Assembly: GCA_905215475.1 (NCBI GenBank)
Contig: CAJMPW010000003.1
Coordinates: 179,553-243,552 of the forward strand
DNA from: CAG-103 sp905215475
GTDB lineage: Bacteria > Bacillota > Clostridia > Oscillospirales > Oscillospiraceae
Direction: 5' to 3'
DNA: 64,000 nt
Part shown: piece by piece, positions 15,535-22,875 of the stretch
Layout: every line of letters starts with the position of its first letter
How positions within the stretch are numbered: the stretch's first letter is position 1
Translations under genes and position numbers: made by a program
Notes under the pieces: generated by a model
What the model was told of the DNA's origin: nothing
The model's database searches: none
What the model saw: the letters and a program-made list of their open reading frames with translations, nothing else

Positions 15535-16038
15535 ATGTACGACGAACTGACGCAGGTCGACATCCAGAAGATGCGTGACGAGATCGACTACCGCACGCGG
15601 GAGCTGCGGCCGAAGCTGATCGAGGAGGTCAAGACGGCGCGCGCCTTCGGCGACCTGAGCGAAAACTTTGAATACAAGGCCGCCAAGCGCGAGAAAAACC
15701 GCAACGACAGCCGCATCCGCTACCTGCAGCGCATGGTCGACACGGCAAAGGTCATCACCGACCACTCGACCGGCGACACGGTGGGGCTGTTCGACTCGGT
15801 GGTCATTTATATTCCGGACGACGATGAGGAGCAGACCATCCGCCTCGTGACGACGCTGCGGCAAAACGCGCTCGAGGGGCTCATCAGCAAGGAATCCCCC
15901 GTGGGCAAGGCCGTGATGGGGCATCGCGCGGGCGAGACCGTGCACGTGCAGGTCAACGAGGATGTCGGCTATGACATCGTCATCCGCTCGGTCGAAAAGG
16001 GGCAGGACGACGATTCTCTGCCCATCAGCGCCTACTGA
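15535..16038 (+). CDS. greA: GreA/GreB family transcription elongation factor
   Basis: The 167-residue protein has an N-terminal coiled coil (residues 5-75) with FGDLSENFEYKAAK, the acidic tip that reaches the active site of RNA polymerase and triggers cleavage of backtracked RNA. The C-terminal FKBP-like domain has SPVGKAVMGHRAGE. It rescues stalled polymerase. It stands alone between its own promoter and a terminator. Confidence 0.92.
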   Translation: MYDELTQVDIQKMRDEIDYRTRELRPKLIEEVKTARAFGDLSENFEYKAAKREKNRNDSRIRYLQRMVDTAKVITDHSTGDTVGLFDSVVIYIPDDDEEQTIRLVTTLRQNALEGLISKESPVGKAVMGHRAGETVHVQVNEDVGYDIVIRSVEKGQDDDSLPISAY

Positions 16039-16050
16039 AACCCGCGCAGA

Positions 16051-16090
16051 AAAGCAGCGGCTGCATCGCTCGGATGCAGCTGCTGCTTTC
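16051..16090. terminator. Bidirectional intrinsic terminator
   Basis: A 17-bp stem with one G-T pair (16051-16067 with 16073-16089) lies between the convergent greA and birA genes and is T-rich on its exit side. Confidence 0.88.
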
Positions 16091-16094
16091 GTAT

Positions 16095-17081
16095 TCAGTC
16101 CAGATAGCCGAACAGTCCGCGCACGGACACGTCCCCGCCGGTGACGGTCTCGCGCGTGCCGTCCTCCCAGCGGACGACGAGCGCGAAATCATCGTCCACC
16201 GCCTCGGCAAAGCCGGTGCGGACATCTTCACCGCGCACGACGCGCACGGGACGCCCCACCGTGACACAGCGCGCACGGTAGTCGCTGAGATATGCGCGCG
16301 GATCGCGCTGCCAGTCGAGATACATCTCATCGAGCGCACGCACCATCTCGGCGGCCAGCCGCGCACGGGAGAGCTCGAGCCCGGTCTCGGAATACACCGA
16401 GCCCGCGATGGCACGCAGCTCCTCGGGGAAATCCTCCGGCCGCTGGCGCACGTTCACGCCGATGCCGGCCACAATGGAGTCGACCGTTCCGGACTCGGCC
16501 TCGACGGTGAGCTCCGTGAGGATGCCGCAGATCTTTTTCGTGCCGAGGACAAGGTCGTTGGTCCACTTGATGCCCGGCTGCACGCCGCAGCGCTCGAGTG
16601 CGCGGCAGACAGCCACCGCGACGTGCGCCGTCACGGTCATGGCTGCCGTCGCCGCGCACGCCGGGCGCAGGAGCATCGACAGGTAGACCCCCTGCCCCGC
16701 GTCCGAGCGAAACGACCGCCCCGCGCGGCCGCGCCCCGCCGTCTGCCGGTCGGCAATGGCGCACAGGCCGTCCGGCGCACCGGACATGGCCTCCGCCTTG
16801 AGGTAGCTGTTGGTGGAGTCGATCTGCGCAAAGCACTGCACCAGAGCCCGCCGCGCCTGCGGCAGATAGGGCAGCACGTCCCCGGCCGTGAGCGTATCCG
16901 GCCGCGCGCGCAGACAGTAGCCCCGGTTCGTGACAGCGTCAATGTCATAGCCCGCATCGCGCAGTGCACGCACCGCCTGACTGACCGCCGCGCGCGTCAC
17001 GCCCAGCTTTTCGCGCATCTCCTCGCCGGATACATAGCCCTCCGCCTCCGTGAGCAGGAGCAAAACATCATCCCGCAGCAT
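16095..17081 (-). CDS. birA: Bifunctional biotin-[acetyl-CoA-carboxylase] ligase/biotin repressor BirA
   Basis: The 328-residue protein has an N-terminal winged helix (residues 1-60, with VTRAAVSQAVRALRDAGYDI) and a biotin-protein ligase domain. The ligase motif GRGRAGRSF (residues 116-124) binds biotinyl-AMP, and KWTNDLVLG is the second conserved motif. A C-terminal SH3-like domain follows. It attaches biotin to carboxylases and, when loaded with biotinyl-AMP, represses transcription. Two operator-like inverted repeats lie in the divergent region before bioY, and one also covers the birA promoter, so self-regulation is likely. Confidence 0.95.
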   Translation of the reverse strand: MLRDDVLLLLTEAEGYVSGEEMREKLGVTRAAVSQAVRALRDAGYDIDAVTNRGYCLRARPDTLTAGDVLPYLPQARRALVQCFAQIDSTNSYLKAEAMSGAPDGLCAIADRQTAGRGRAGRSFRSDAGQGVYLSMLLRPACAATAAMTVTAHVAVAVCRALERCGVQPGIKWTNDLVLGTKKICGILTELTVEAESGTVDSIVAGIGVNVRQRPEDFPEELRAIAGSVYSETGLELSRARLAAEMVRALDEMYLDWQRDPRAYLSDYRARCVTVGRPVRVVRGEDVRTGFAEAVDDDFALVVRWEDGTRETVTGGDVSVRGLFGYLD

Positions 17082-17115
17082 CCGATCACACTCCTTACAG
17101 TTTCATTCCAGCAAT

Positions 17116-17144
17116 AGTTTAGCGCACGGCGCGTCGATTGTAAA
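17116..17144 (-). promoter_or_regulatory. birA promoter
   Basis: On the minus strand TTTACA (17139-17144) and TAAACT (17116-17121) are 17 bases apart. The -35 box lies within the left half of the first BirA-type operator. Confidence 0.65.
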
Positions 17145-17170
17145 GATGTTTTCGTTTTCGGTTGACAATC
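17136..17170. promoter_or_regulatory. BirA-type operator 1
   Basis: GATTGTAAAG (17136-17145), 15 spacer bases and GTTGACAATC (17161-17170) form an imperfect inverted repeat. The site covers the -35 boxes of both birA and bioY. The pattern matches Firmicute BirA operators with half-sites near TTGTTAAC. Confidence 0.7.
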
Positions 17171-17190
17171 CGGCGCGTATGTGCTATTGT
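17162..17190 (+). promoter_or_regulatory. bioY promoter
   Basis: TTGACA (17162-17167), a 17-base spacer and TGC-TATTGT (17185-17190) give a strong promoter with an extended -10, flanked by two BirA-type operators. Confidence 0.75.
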
Positions 17191-17192
17191 CC

Positions 17193-17227
17193 GATTGTTA
17201 AGTTCATTCCAGTTTTACTTTACAATC
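17193..17227. promoter_or_regulatory. BirA-type operator 2
   Basis: GATTGTTAAG (17193-17202), 15 spacer bases and CTTTACAATC (17218-17227) form an inverted repeat with one mismatch. It starts just after the bioY -10 box, so a bound repressor would block initiation. Spacing and half-sites equal those of operator 1. Confidence 0.78.
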
Positions 17228-17239
17228 GGAGGCAACACT

Positions 17240-17773
17240 ATGAAATTTTCCACAAGAGACCTTTGCTTTTGCGCGATCGGCGCGGCGCTCATCGCCGTGT
17301 GCGCATGGATCAGCATCCCGGCGGACGTGCCGTTCACGCTGCAGACCTTTGCGATCTTCGCCGTGTGCGGGCTGCTCGGCGGCAAGCGCGGCACGGTGAG
17401 CGTGCTGGTGTATCTGCTGCTGGGCGCGGTGGGTGCGCCGGTATTCGCGGGCTTTCGCGGCGGCTTCGCGTCCCTGATCGGCACGACCGGCGGATACCTC
17501 GTCGGCTTCATCCTGCTGGCGCTCATCATCGCCCTCGCGCAGGCGCGCTGGGGACTCGGGCAGTGGGTGTTCGTGCTGTCGGCAGCCGTGGGGCTGCTCG
17601 TGTGCTACGCATTCGGCACGGCATGGTTTCTCATCGTCTACACCCGCACGGGCGCGATCACGCTCGGCGTGGTGCTGGCCAAATGTGTGCTGCCGTTTTT
17701 GCTACCGGACGCGATCAAGCTCGCCCTGGCGACGCTGCTGCGCGCGCGGCTGTACCGGCGCATCCCCGCATAA
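17240..17773 (+). CDS. bioY: BioY, biotin transporter substrate-binding component (S component)
   Basis: The 177-residue integral membrane protein has about six hydrophobic helices and the BioY motifs FTLQTFAIFAVCGLLGGKRG and GAVGAPVFAGFRGG, which form the biotin pocket. It takes up biotin, alone or with an ECF module; no ECF genes are in the window. A GGAGG site lies 7 bases before the ATG. The BirA-type sites upstream predict repression when biotin is plentiful. Confidence 0.95.
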   Translation: MKFSTRDLCFCAIGAALIAVCAWISIPADVPFTLQTFAIFAVCGLLGGKRGTVSVLVYLLLGAVGAPVFAGFRGGFASLIGTTGGYLVGFILLALIIALAQARWGLGQWVFVLSAAVGLLVCYAFGTAWFLIVYTRTGAITLGVVLAKCVLPFLLPDAIKLALATLLRARLYRRIPA

Positions 17774-17796
17774 GCACTCCCGGCGTCCACAAATCA

Positions 17797-17833
17797 GAAA
17801 AGCTCCCATGGCAGTTGCCATGGGAGCTTTTTG
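17797..17833. terminator. bioY terminator
   Basis: A perfect stem of about 15 bp around a 2-base centre (AAAGCTCCCATGGCA and its complement) is followed by TTTTT. Confidence 0.9.
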
Positions 17834-17905
17834 TAAAGAGAAAAGAAAAAGGATTTGAGGGGATGTTTGAAGGGAGTTGTGGGGGAGAAAACGAAAGCGA
17901 AAAAC

Positions 17906-19099
17906 TCAGATCACTTTTTCTTCTTTCAGCTTGGCAAGGTCTGCGTCGGACAGGCCGAGCACACCCTCGTAGATCTCCTTGTTGTCCTGACCGAGGTCGG
18001 GCGCGCACTTGGTGATCTCCGGCTTGGTATCCATGAGCTTGACCGGGTTGCCGGGGACGATCATGTCGCCGATGACCGGGTGCTGCAGGTGCACGAACAT
18101 CTCGCGGGCGTTGGCGATGTGGTCGTCGTTGACGACGTCGGCGAGCATGTTGATCGGCGCAACCGGGACACCGGCCGCATCGATGATGGCCACGCAATCG
18201 GCGATGGTGTGCTGGGAGCTCCACTTCTCGATCTCGGGCTTGAGCGCGGCGTAGTTCTCGCAGCGGTGGATGTTGGTGTCAAAGCGCGGATCCTCGAGCA
18301 GCTCGGGGCGGTCGAGCGCCTTGGTGCACAGGAGCGTGAAGAGCTTGTCGTTGCCGCAGCCGATGACGAAGCGTCCGTCGCTGGCCTGGAAGGAGTCATA
18401 CGGGAAGGCGGAGGCGTAGCGGTTGCCGATCAGCTCGGGCTGCTTGCCGGAGGCGAAGAAGCGCTGCCAGCCGACCTCGAGGCTGGAGACGACGGAGTCA
18501 ACGAGCGCGACGTCCACGCGCTGGCCGCGGCCGGTGACGGTGCGGGCATTGAGCGCCATGAGGATGCCGATGGTGAGGTTCATGCCGCCGAGCACATCGC
18601 CCATGGCATTGCCGACACGCAGCGGCTGACCGCCGGCCTCGCCGGTGATGCTCATGAGGCCGGAGGTGGCCTGCGCGATGATGTCATAGCCGGGGCGCTG
18701 GTGCTTCGGACCGTAGCAGCCAAAGCCGGAGACAGCGGCGTAGATGATCTGGTCATTGACCTCCTTGAGCACATCATAGCCGACACCCAGCTTGTCCATG
18801 ACGCCGGGGCGGTAGTTCTCGACGACGACGTCAGCCTTCTTGACCATCTCGAGGAAGAGCTTTTTGCCCTCCTCAGACTTCAGGTTCAGGGTGATGCCCT
18901 TCTTGCCGCGGTTGACGTAGGCATAGTACATGCTGTAGTCGTTCTTCTTCGGGCCCATGGCGCGGGTGTCGTCGCCCTTGCCCGGCATCTCGATCTTGAT
19001 GACGTTTGCGCCGTAGTCGGCGAGCATCATCGTGCAGTACGGACCGGCCAGAACGCGGGTCAGGTCCAGAACGGTAATATTACTCAATGCTTTTTCCAT
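17906..19099 (-). CDS. CaiB/BaiF family (class III) CoA-transferase
   Basis: The 397-residue protein has the family N-terminus ITVLDLTRVLAGPYCTMMLADYGANVIKIE, YAYVNRGKKGITLNLK and ENYRPGVMDKLG, and a catalytic Asp region near residue 170 (GNAMGDVLGG). These enzymes move CoA from one acyl-CoA to a free acid. It is the last gene of a three-gene run behind an HMG-CoA lyase family enzyme and a permease. It could activate the acid that the permease brings in, before the lyase cleaves the CoA ester. AAAGGAG precedes the start. Confidence 0.93.
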   Translation of the reverse strand: MEKALSNITVLDLTRVLAGPYCTMMLADYGANVIKIEMPGKGDDTRAMGPKKNDYSMYYAYVNRGKKGITLNLKSEEGKKLFLEMVKKADVVVENYRPGVMDKLGVGYDVLKEVNDQIIYAAVSGFGCYGPKHQRPGYDIIAQATSGLMSITGEAGGQPLRVGNAMGDVLGGMNLTIGILMALNARTVTGRGQRVDVALVDSVVSSLEVGWQRFFASGKQPELIGNRYASAFPYDSFQASDGRFVIGCGNDKLFTLLCTKALDRPELLEDPRFDTNIHRCENYAALKPEIEKWSSQHTIADCVAIIDAAGVPVAPINMLADVVNDDHIANAREMFVHLQHPVIGDMIVPGNPVKLMDTKPEITKCAPDLGQDNKEIYEGVLGLSDADLAKLKEEKVI

Positions 19100-19151
19100 G
19101 GAAATATCTCCTTTGTCAGATAATCAGATTGCAGTCAAACGTTTCCGGGGA

Positions 19152-20432
19152 TCAGGCGCCATGCAGCAGGTTTGCCAGCGGGACGTAGATGGTCGAGCAG
19201 AGCACGATCAGGATCAGGATCGCAAGGCCGGCGTAGATGAACAGCTGCACGAACGTCTTGTTCTCGTCCTCCTTGGTGCGGTTGGGGAGCGCAGTCGCAA
19301 GCGCCGCCATAGCCAGCGCGCCGCCGGTGGACAGCGGGGAGATGCCGGACAGAGAGCCGCCGGCGCCGACAGCCGCCATCAGCGCGACCGGGTTCACACC
19401 GCCGACCTGGGCAGCGATGTCTGCGCACATCGGCATCATCGTCGGGTACACCACGCCGAGCGCGGAGCTGACAAGGCTCAGCAGTGCAGCGGAGATGCCC
19501 ATGAACGGAGTTGCAGTGCCCTTGGTCATGATCTTGGCGAGCGCGTTGCTCATCAGATCGATGCCGCCCATCTTGTTGACGATGTTGAGCAGGGAGCCGA
19601 CCGCGAGGACCATCACGATGGTGCCCCAGGGCAGGGACTTGAGCGCCTTGCCGTCGTCGGCAACGCCGAACAGGAACAGCAGGCCGGCGACCGCGAAGGC
19701 GGCGACACCGATGTTGACCTTAACGAAGATCAGCAGCACGAGCATGAGCACGATGCTCAGCAGAGAGATGATCTGCTTGGCGTTGAACTTCTCGAGCGTG
19801 CCGCGCTCGATCGGGTTGAGCGGCTGCTTGACCTTGTGGCCCTTGAAGATGAACCAGAACACGAGCGAGGACACGATCGTCACGAGCGTCTGGCAGACCA
19901 GGATGGTGGGCATGACGTTTGCGATGTTGGCCTCGGCTGCGGCGCCGGTGATGATGGCAGCCTCAGGCGTGATGGGTGTCATACGTCCGGCCATCAGGCC
20001 CTGCTCACCGATCAGGACGAGCATCAGCGGGTTGAAGCCGACCTCCACGGCGATGATCGCCGCGAGTGCGGGGATGATTGCCAGCGCAGGCACAGCGCCG
20101 GGACCGACGCCGGCGATGACGAAGCCGGCGATGTAGACCATGATGGGCAGGACCCACATCTTGTTACCGGCCAGCGCGATGATCTTTCTGGCCAGCAGAT
20201 CCAGCGCGCCGGTCTGCGTGATGGCCGCGAACAGCAGCGTGATGCCGACGAGCGTGGTAAACATGGAGGTGCTGAAGCCGCCGATCAGATCCTTATCGGT
20301 CAGACCGAAGATACGCACCATGATGACGCCGAATGTGACTGCCACAACACCGACGTTGACCTTGCGGAAGAAAGCCAGCAGGATCACGACGATGAACAGC
20401 ACCAACGAAATAATATCAAATGCAGTTTCCAT
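19152..20432 (-). CDS. SLC13/MatC-like dicarboxylate permease
   Basis: The 426-residue protein has about 11 hydrophobic segments and the N-terminal MatC-type region with FRKVNVGVVAVTFGVIM. It has two related loops of the ion-transporter superfamily: GQLM-like GEQGLMAGRMTPITPEAA and the second GGSLSGISPLSTGGAL. MatC proteins import malonate and other dicarboxylates. The gene lies between the CoA-transferase and the HMG-CoA lyase family gene, which points to a dicarboxylic acid (for example a hydroxylated C5-C6 diacid) as substrate. That is inference. Confidence 0.85.
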   Translation of the reverse strand: METAFDIISLVLFIVVILLAFFRKVNVGVVAVTFGVIMVRIFGLTDKDLIGGFSTSMFTTLVGITLLFAAITQTGALDLLARKIIALAGNKMWVLPIMVYIAGFVIAGVGPGAVPALAIIPALAAIIAVEVGFNPLMLVLIGEQGLMAGRMTPITPEAAIITGAAAEANIANVMPTILVCQTLVTIVSSLVFWFIFKGHKVKQPLNPIERGTLEKFNAKQIISLLSIVLMLVLLIFVKVNIGVAAFAVAGLLFLFGVADDGKALKSLPWGTIVMVLAVGSLLNIVNKMGGIDLMSNALAKIMTKGTATPFMGISAALLSLVSSALGVVYPTMMPMCADIAAQVGGVNPVALMAAVGAGGSLSGISPLSTGGALAMAALATALPNRTKEDENKTFVQLFIYAGLAILILIVLCSTIYVPLANLLHGA

Positions 20433-20481
20433 AAATGATTCCCTCTCTAATTTGGTTCAGATTTGTGGATGCGCTCTGCCC

Positions 20482-21384
20482 TCAGCAGCAGGGCGGGGTC
20501 TTGGTGTTGATGTTCTGCTGATGGCCGCTGTAGATGCCATCGACGAAGCTCTTCTGATACTTCGCGGCAGCCAGCAGCTTTTCGAAGTCGATGCCGGTGT
20601 CATAGCCCATGCGCTCGAGCATATACACGAGATCCTCCGTGGCGGTGTTGCCGGAAGCGCCCGGTGCGAACGGGCAGCCGCCGAGACCGCCGAGCGTGGA
20701 CTGCACCGTCTGGATGCCGCACTCGATGGCGGCGAGCGTGTTGGCAACGCCCATGCCGCGGGTGTCGTGGATGTGGATCTGGAACTCGCAGTCGGGCATG
20801 GCCTCGGTCACGGCGTGGATTGTCTCGCGCACCTGACGCGGATCGGCGATGCCGATCGTGTCGGCCAGGCAGATGGAGCGGATGCCCATGTCATAGACGC
20901 GCTTGGTGAAGTCGACCACCTTCTGGATCGGCGGGATGCCTTCGAACGGGCAGCCGAACGATGTTGCCAGCGCCACGCAGATGTTCATCTGCGGATAGGT
21001 GTCCATGATCTTCTGCAGCTCTTCCAGAGACTCCTCATGCGTTCTGCGGATGTTGGCCTTGTTGTGGCTCTCGCTGACCGAGATCACGTAGGAGATGTTG
21101 CGGATGCCGGCGTTGAAGGCATTTTCCACACCGCGGAAGTTCGGCGCGAGCGCATACAGCACTGCGTTCGGATACTTCTCGATGCAGGCCTTGGCCAGCT
21201 CTGCCGCGTCCGCCATCTGCGGGATCGCCTTGGGGCTGACAAAGGACGTGACCTCCATCTGCGTCACACCGGCCTCGAACAGTCTGTCGATCAGGTCGAG
21301 CTTCTGCTCAAAGGTCAGCATCTGCTTGAGGTTCTGCCAACCGTCGCGCGGGCCGCACTCCAAAACATTGATCTTGTTTGCCAT
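20482..21384 (-). CDS. Hydroxymethylglutaryl-CoA lyase family protein
   Basis: The 300-residue TIM-barrel enzyme has the HMGL features ECGPRDGWQN (substrate and metal Asp), HIHDTRGMG (two metal-binding His) and the signature GGLGGCPFAPGASGN with the catalytic Cys. It cleaves 3-hydroxy-3-methylglutaryl-CoA or a similar 3-hydroxyacyl-CoA into acetyl-CoA and a keto acid. GGAGG lies 8 bases before the ATG at 21384. It is the promoter-proximal gene of the module and lies behind a palindromic operator. Confidence 0.92.
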   Translation of the reverse strand: MANKINVLECGPRDGWQNLKQMLTFEQKLDLIDRLFEAGVTQMEVTSFVSPKAIPQMADAAELAKACIEKYPNAVLYALAPNFRGVENAFNAGIRNISYVISVSESHNKANIRRTHEESLEELQKIMDTYPQMNICVALATSFGCPFEGIPPIQKVVDFTKRVYDMGIRSICLADTIGIADPRQVRETIHAVTEAMPDCEFQIHIHDTRGMGVANTLAAIECGIQTVQSTLGGLGGCPFAPGASGNTATEDLVYMLERMGYDTGIDFEKLLAAAKYQKSFVDGIYSGHQQNINTKTPPCC

Positions 21385-21452
21385 GATAGATTCCTCCTGA
21401 CATTCCATTTTTTCTATTTCGTGACTACCTTATGTTTCTGTAACAACGTTTT

Positions 21453-21468
21453 GCTTAACAAGTTAAGC
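21453..21468. promoter_or_regulatory. Perfect palindromic operator of the lyase operon
   Basis: GCTTAAC-AA-GTTAAGC is a perfect 16-bp palindrome that abuts the -10 box of the lyase promoter on its downstream side. The half-site GTTAAGC recurs twice at the divergent regulator promoter. It is the natural candidate site for the LacI-family protein encoded next door. Confidence 0.7.
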
Positions 21469-21497
21469 TTAATAAACCTGAGTCAAAACCTTGTCAA
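21469..21497 (-). promoter_or_regulatory. Promoter of the lyase-permease-CoA-transferase operon
   Basis: On the minus strand TTGACA (21492-21497) and TATTAA (21469-21474) are 17 bases apart. The surrounding 21409-21720 stretch is AT-rich compared with the rest of the window. Confidence 0.72.
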
Positions 21498-21657
21498 TCG
21501 TTACTTATATTTTGCACTTTCCTTGAAATTTGTCAATCAGGAATCGCAAAAACGCTGCAATATCATCATTTCGCCCATTTTTAGACGGTGATTATTCAGC
21601 ATTTCGACACAATTGTGCTTAATTTATTTCAAGATAAGCAATATTAATTTAAAATAA

Positions 21658-21705
21658 GTTAAGCATGTATTGCTTTTTTAATGCCTGTTTAGTATAATGT
21701 TAAGC
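21658..21705. promoter_or_regulatory. Half-sites GTTAAGC flanking the LacI-family gene promoter
   Basis: GTTAAGC occurs at 21658-21664 and 21699-21705, 41 bases (four helical turns) apart, on either side of the promoter core. A related GCTTAAT lies at 21617-21623. This suggests autoregulation by the repressor. Confidence 0.55.
21670..21698 (+). promoter_or_regulatory. Promoter of the LacI-family regulator
   Basis: TTGCTT (21670-21675) and TATAAT (21693-21698) are 17 bases apart. Confidence 0.72.
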
Positions 21706-21755
21706 AACAGCGGTTCACCCGCGCAACAAAAACAACACAAAGGATGCTTCCCACT

Positions 21756-22748
21756 ATGGCAACACTCAAAGACATCGCGGACATATGCGGCGTCTCCACG
21801 GCGACCGTCTCCTATGTCCTGTCCGGCCGCGGCACGGAAAAGCGCATCACAGAGCAGACACAGCAGGAGATCCGAAAAGCGGCGGAAAGCCTCGACTACG
21901 AATATAAAGGACGCAACAAGGCAGTGCTCAAGTACCGCGTCACGGTCTACTTCCCACTCTCGGGGCTCAAGATGCTGCTGCCGACGTTTCTTGACGCCTT
22001 CAACCGCATCGTCGACGCCGAGACCTCGAACATCGACATTCTCCTGCGGCCGTACACGCAAAACCAGCTCCACCTCCAGCGGGAGCTTTGGGCCGAGCGC
22101 AAGGGCTCTTCCGCCATCGTCATCTCCCCCGGCGGAACGGATCTGGCAAACCTCGCCGAGAAGCAGACGCTCGTGCCGGTCATTCTGCTCAACCGCACGC
22201 TGCCGAATTACTCCTACGTCGGCTTCGACCAGCTGGAATCCGGCCGTCTTGCCGCCGAGCACGCCCTCAAGCGCGGCGGAGACAGCATCCTGCTCGTCTC
22301 GTCGCCGACCCTGTTCGGCACGTCGTGGCGCAGCAGCGCCTTTTCCGACTACTGCCTGCAGCACGGCGTAAATCTTGAGCACAGCACCATCAGCGCCGAC
22401 ACGAGCATCCGCGCCGGCTATGAGCTTGGCAAGGCGCTCGTGCGCAGCAACCGGCTCAAGAAGGTCATCTGCTGCACGTATGACATGACGGCGCTCGGCC
22501 TCACCACCGCCCTGTCGGAGGAGAACATCGTCGTCGGCAAGGACGTGGAGATCCTCACCACCAGCTCGAGCGACGATGATCTGCTCGCCTACAGCAACCC
22601 GCCGATCACCGTGGTGGATCTGAAGTTTGGCGACCTGTGCTACATGGCCATGCGCCTCGGCATGGACATTGCGACCGGGCGGGCGAGCTATCCGCAGGAG
22701 ATCTCGCTGCACCCGACGATAATCTACCGGAAATCGTGCCCGGCCTGA
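21756..22748 (+). CDS. LacI family transcriptional regulator
   Basis: The 330-residue protein starts with the LacI helix-turn-helix ATLKDIADICGVSTATVSYVLSG, including the recognition helix STATVSYVL, and the hinge helix region. A periplasmic-binding-like effector domain follows (residues 65-325, with VGFDQLESGRLAAEHAL). It is divergent from the lyase-permease-CoA-transferase operon, and palindromic sites lie between them. It is therefore likely to repress that operon and itself until an inducer acid appears. ATG 21756 is preferred to 21744 because AAAGGA overlaps the latter. Confidence 0.92.
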   Translation: MATLKDIADICGVSTATVSYVLSGRGTEKRITEQTQQEIRKAAESLDYEYKGRNKAVLKYRVTVYFPLSGLKMLLPTFLDAFNRIVDAETSNIDILLRPYTQNQLHLQRELWAERKGSSAIVISPGGTDLANLAEKQTLVPVILLNRTLPNYSYVGFDQLESGRLAAEHALKRGGDSILLVSSPTLFGTSWRSSAFSDYCLQHGVNLEHSTISADTSIRAGYELGKALVRSNRLKKVICCTYDMTALGLTTALSEENIVVGKDVEILTTSSSDDDLLAYSNPPITVVDLKFGDLCYMAMRLGMDIATGRASYPQEISLHPTIIYRKSCPA

Positions 22749-22773
22749 GCGCAGGGCGCAAAAAAAGAGCTTG

Positions 22774-22858
22774 CCACTGTCAAAAAGTATTACTTTTTGA
22801 CAGTGGTTCTTGGGTAAACTGAAGAGAGCTTGTCACATCTTGTGACAAGCTCTCTTTT
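22774..22858. terminator. Two tandem hairpins between convergent genes
   Basis: The first hairpin is a 16-bp perfect stem around one base (22774-22789 with 22791-22806). The second is a 16-bp stem (22822-22837 with 22841-22856) followed by TTTTTC, a good plus-strand terminator. AAAAAAAGAGCTTG before hairpin 1 also complements CAAGCTCTCTTTTT of hairpin 2, so alternative folds exist. Confidence 0.82.
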
Positions 22859-22875
22859 TCGTTATAAAATGCGGT

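Noticed and set aside
17100..17240. A riboswitch before bioY
   Set aside because: The leader from the predicted start (about 17197) is only about 43 bases; control is better explained by two BirA-type operators.
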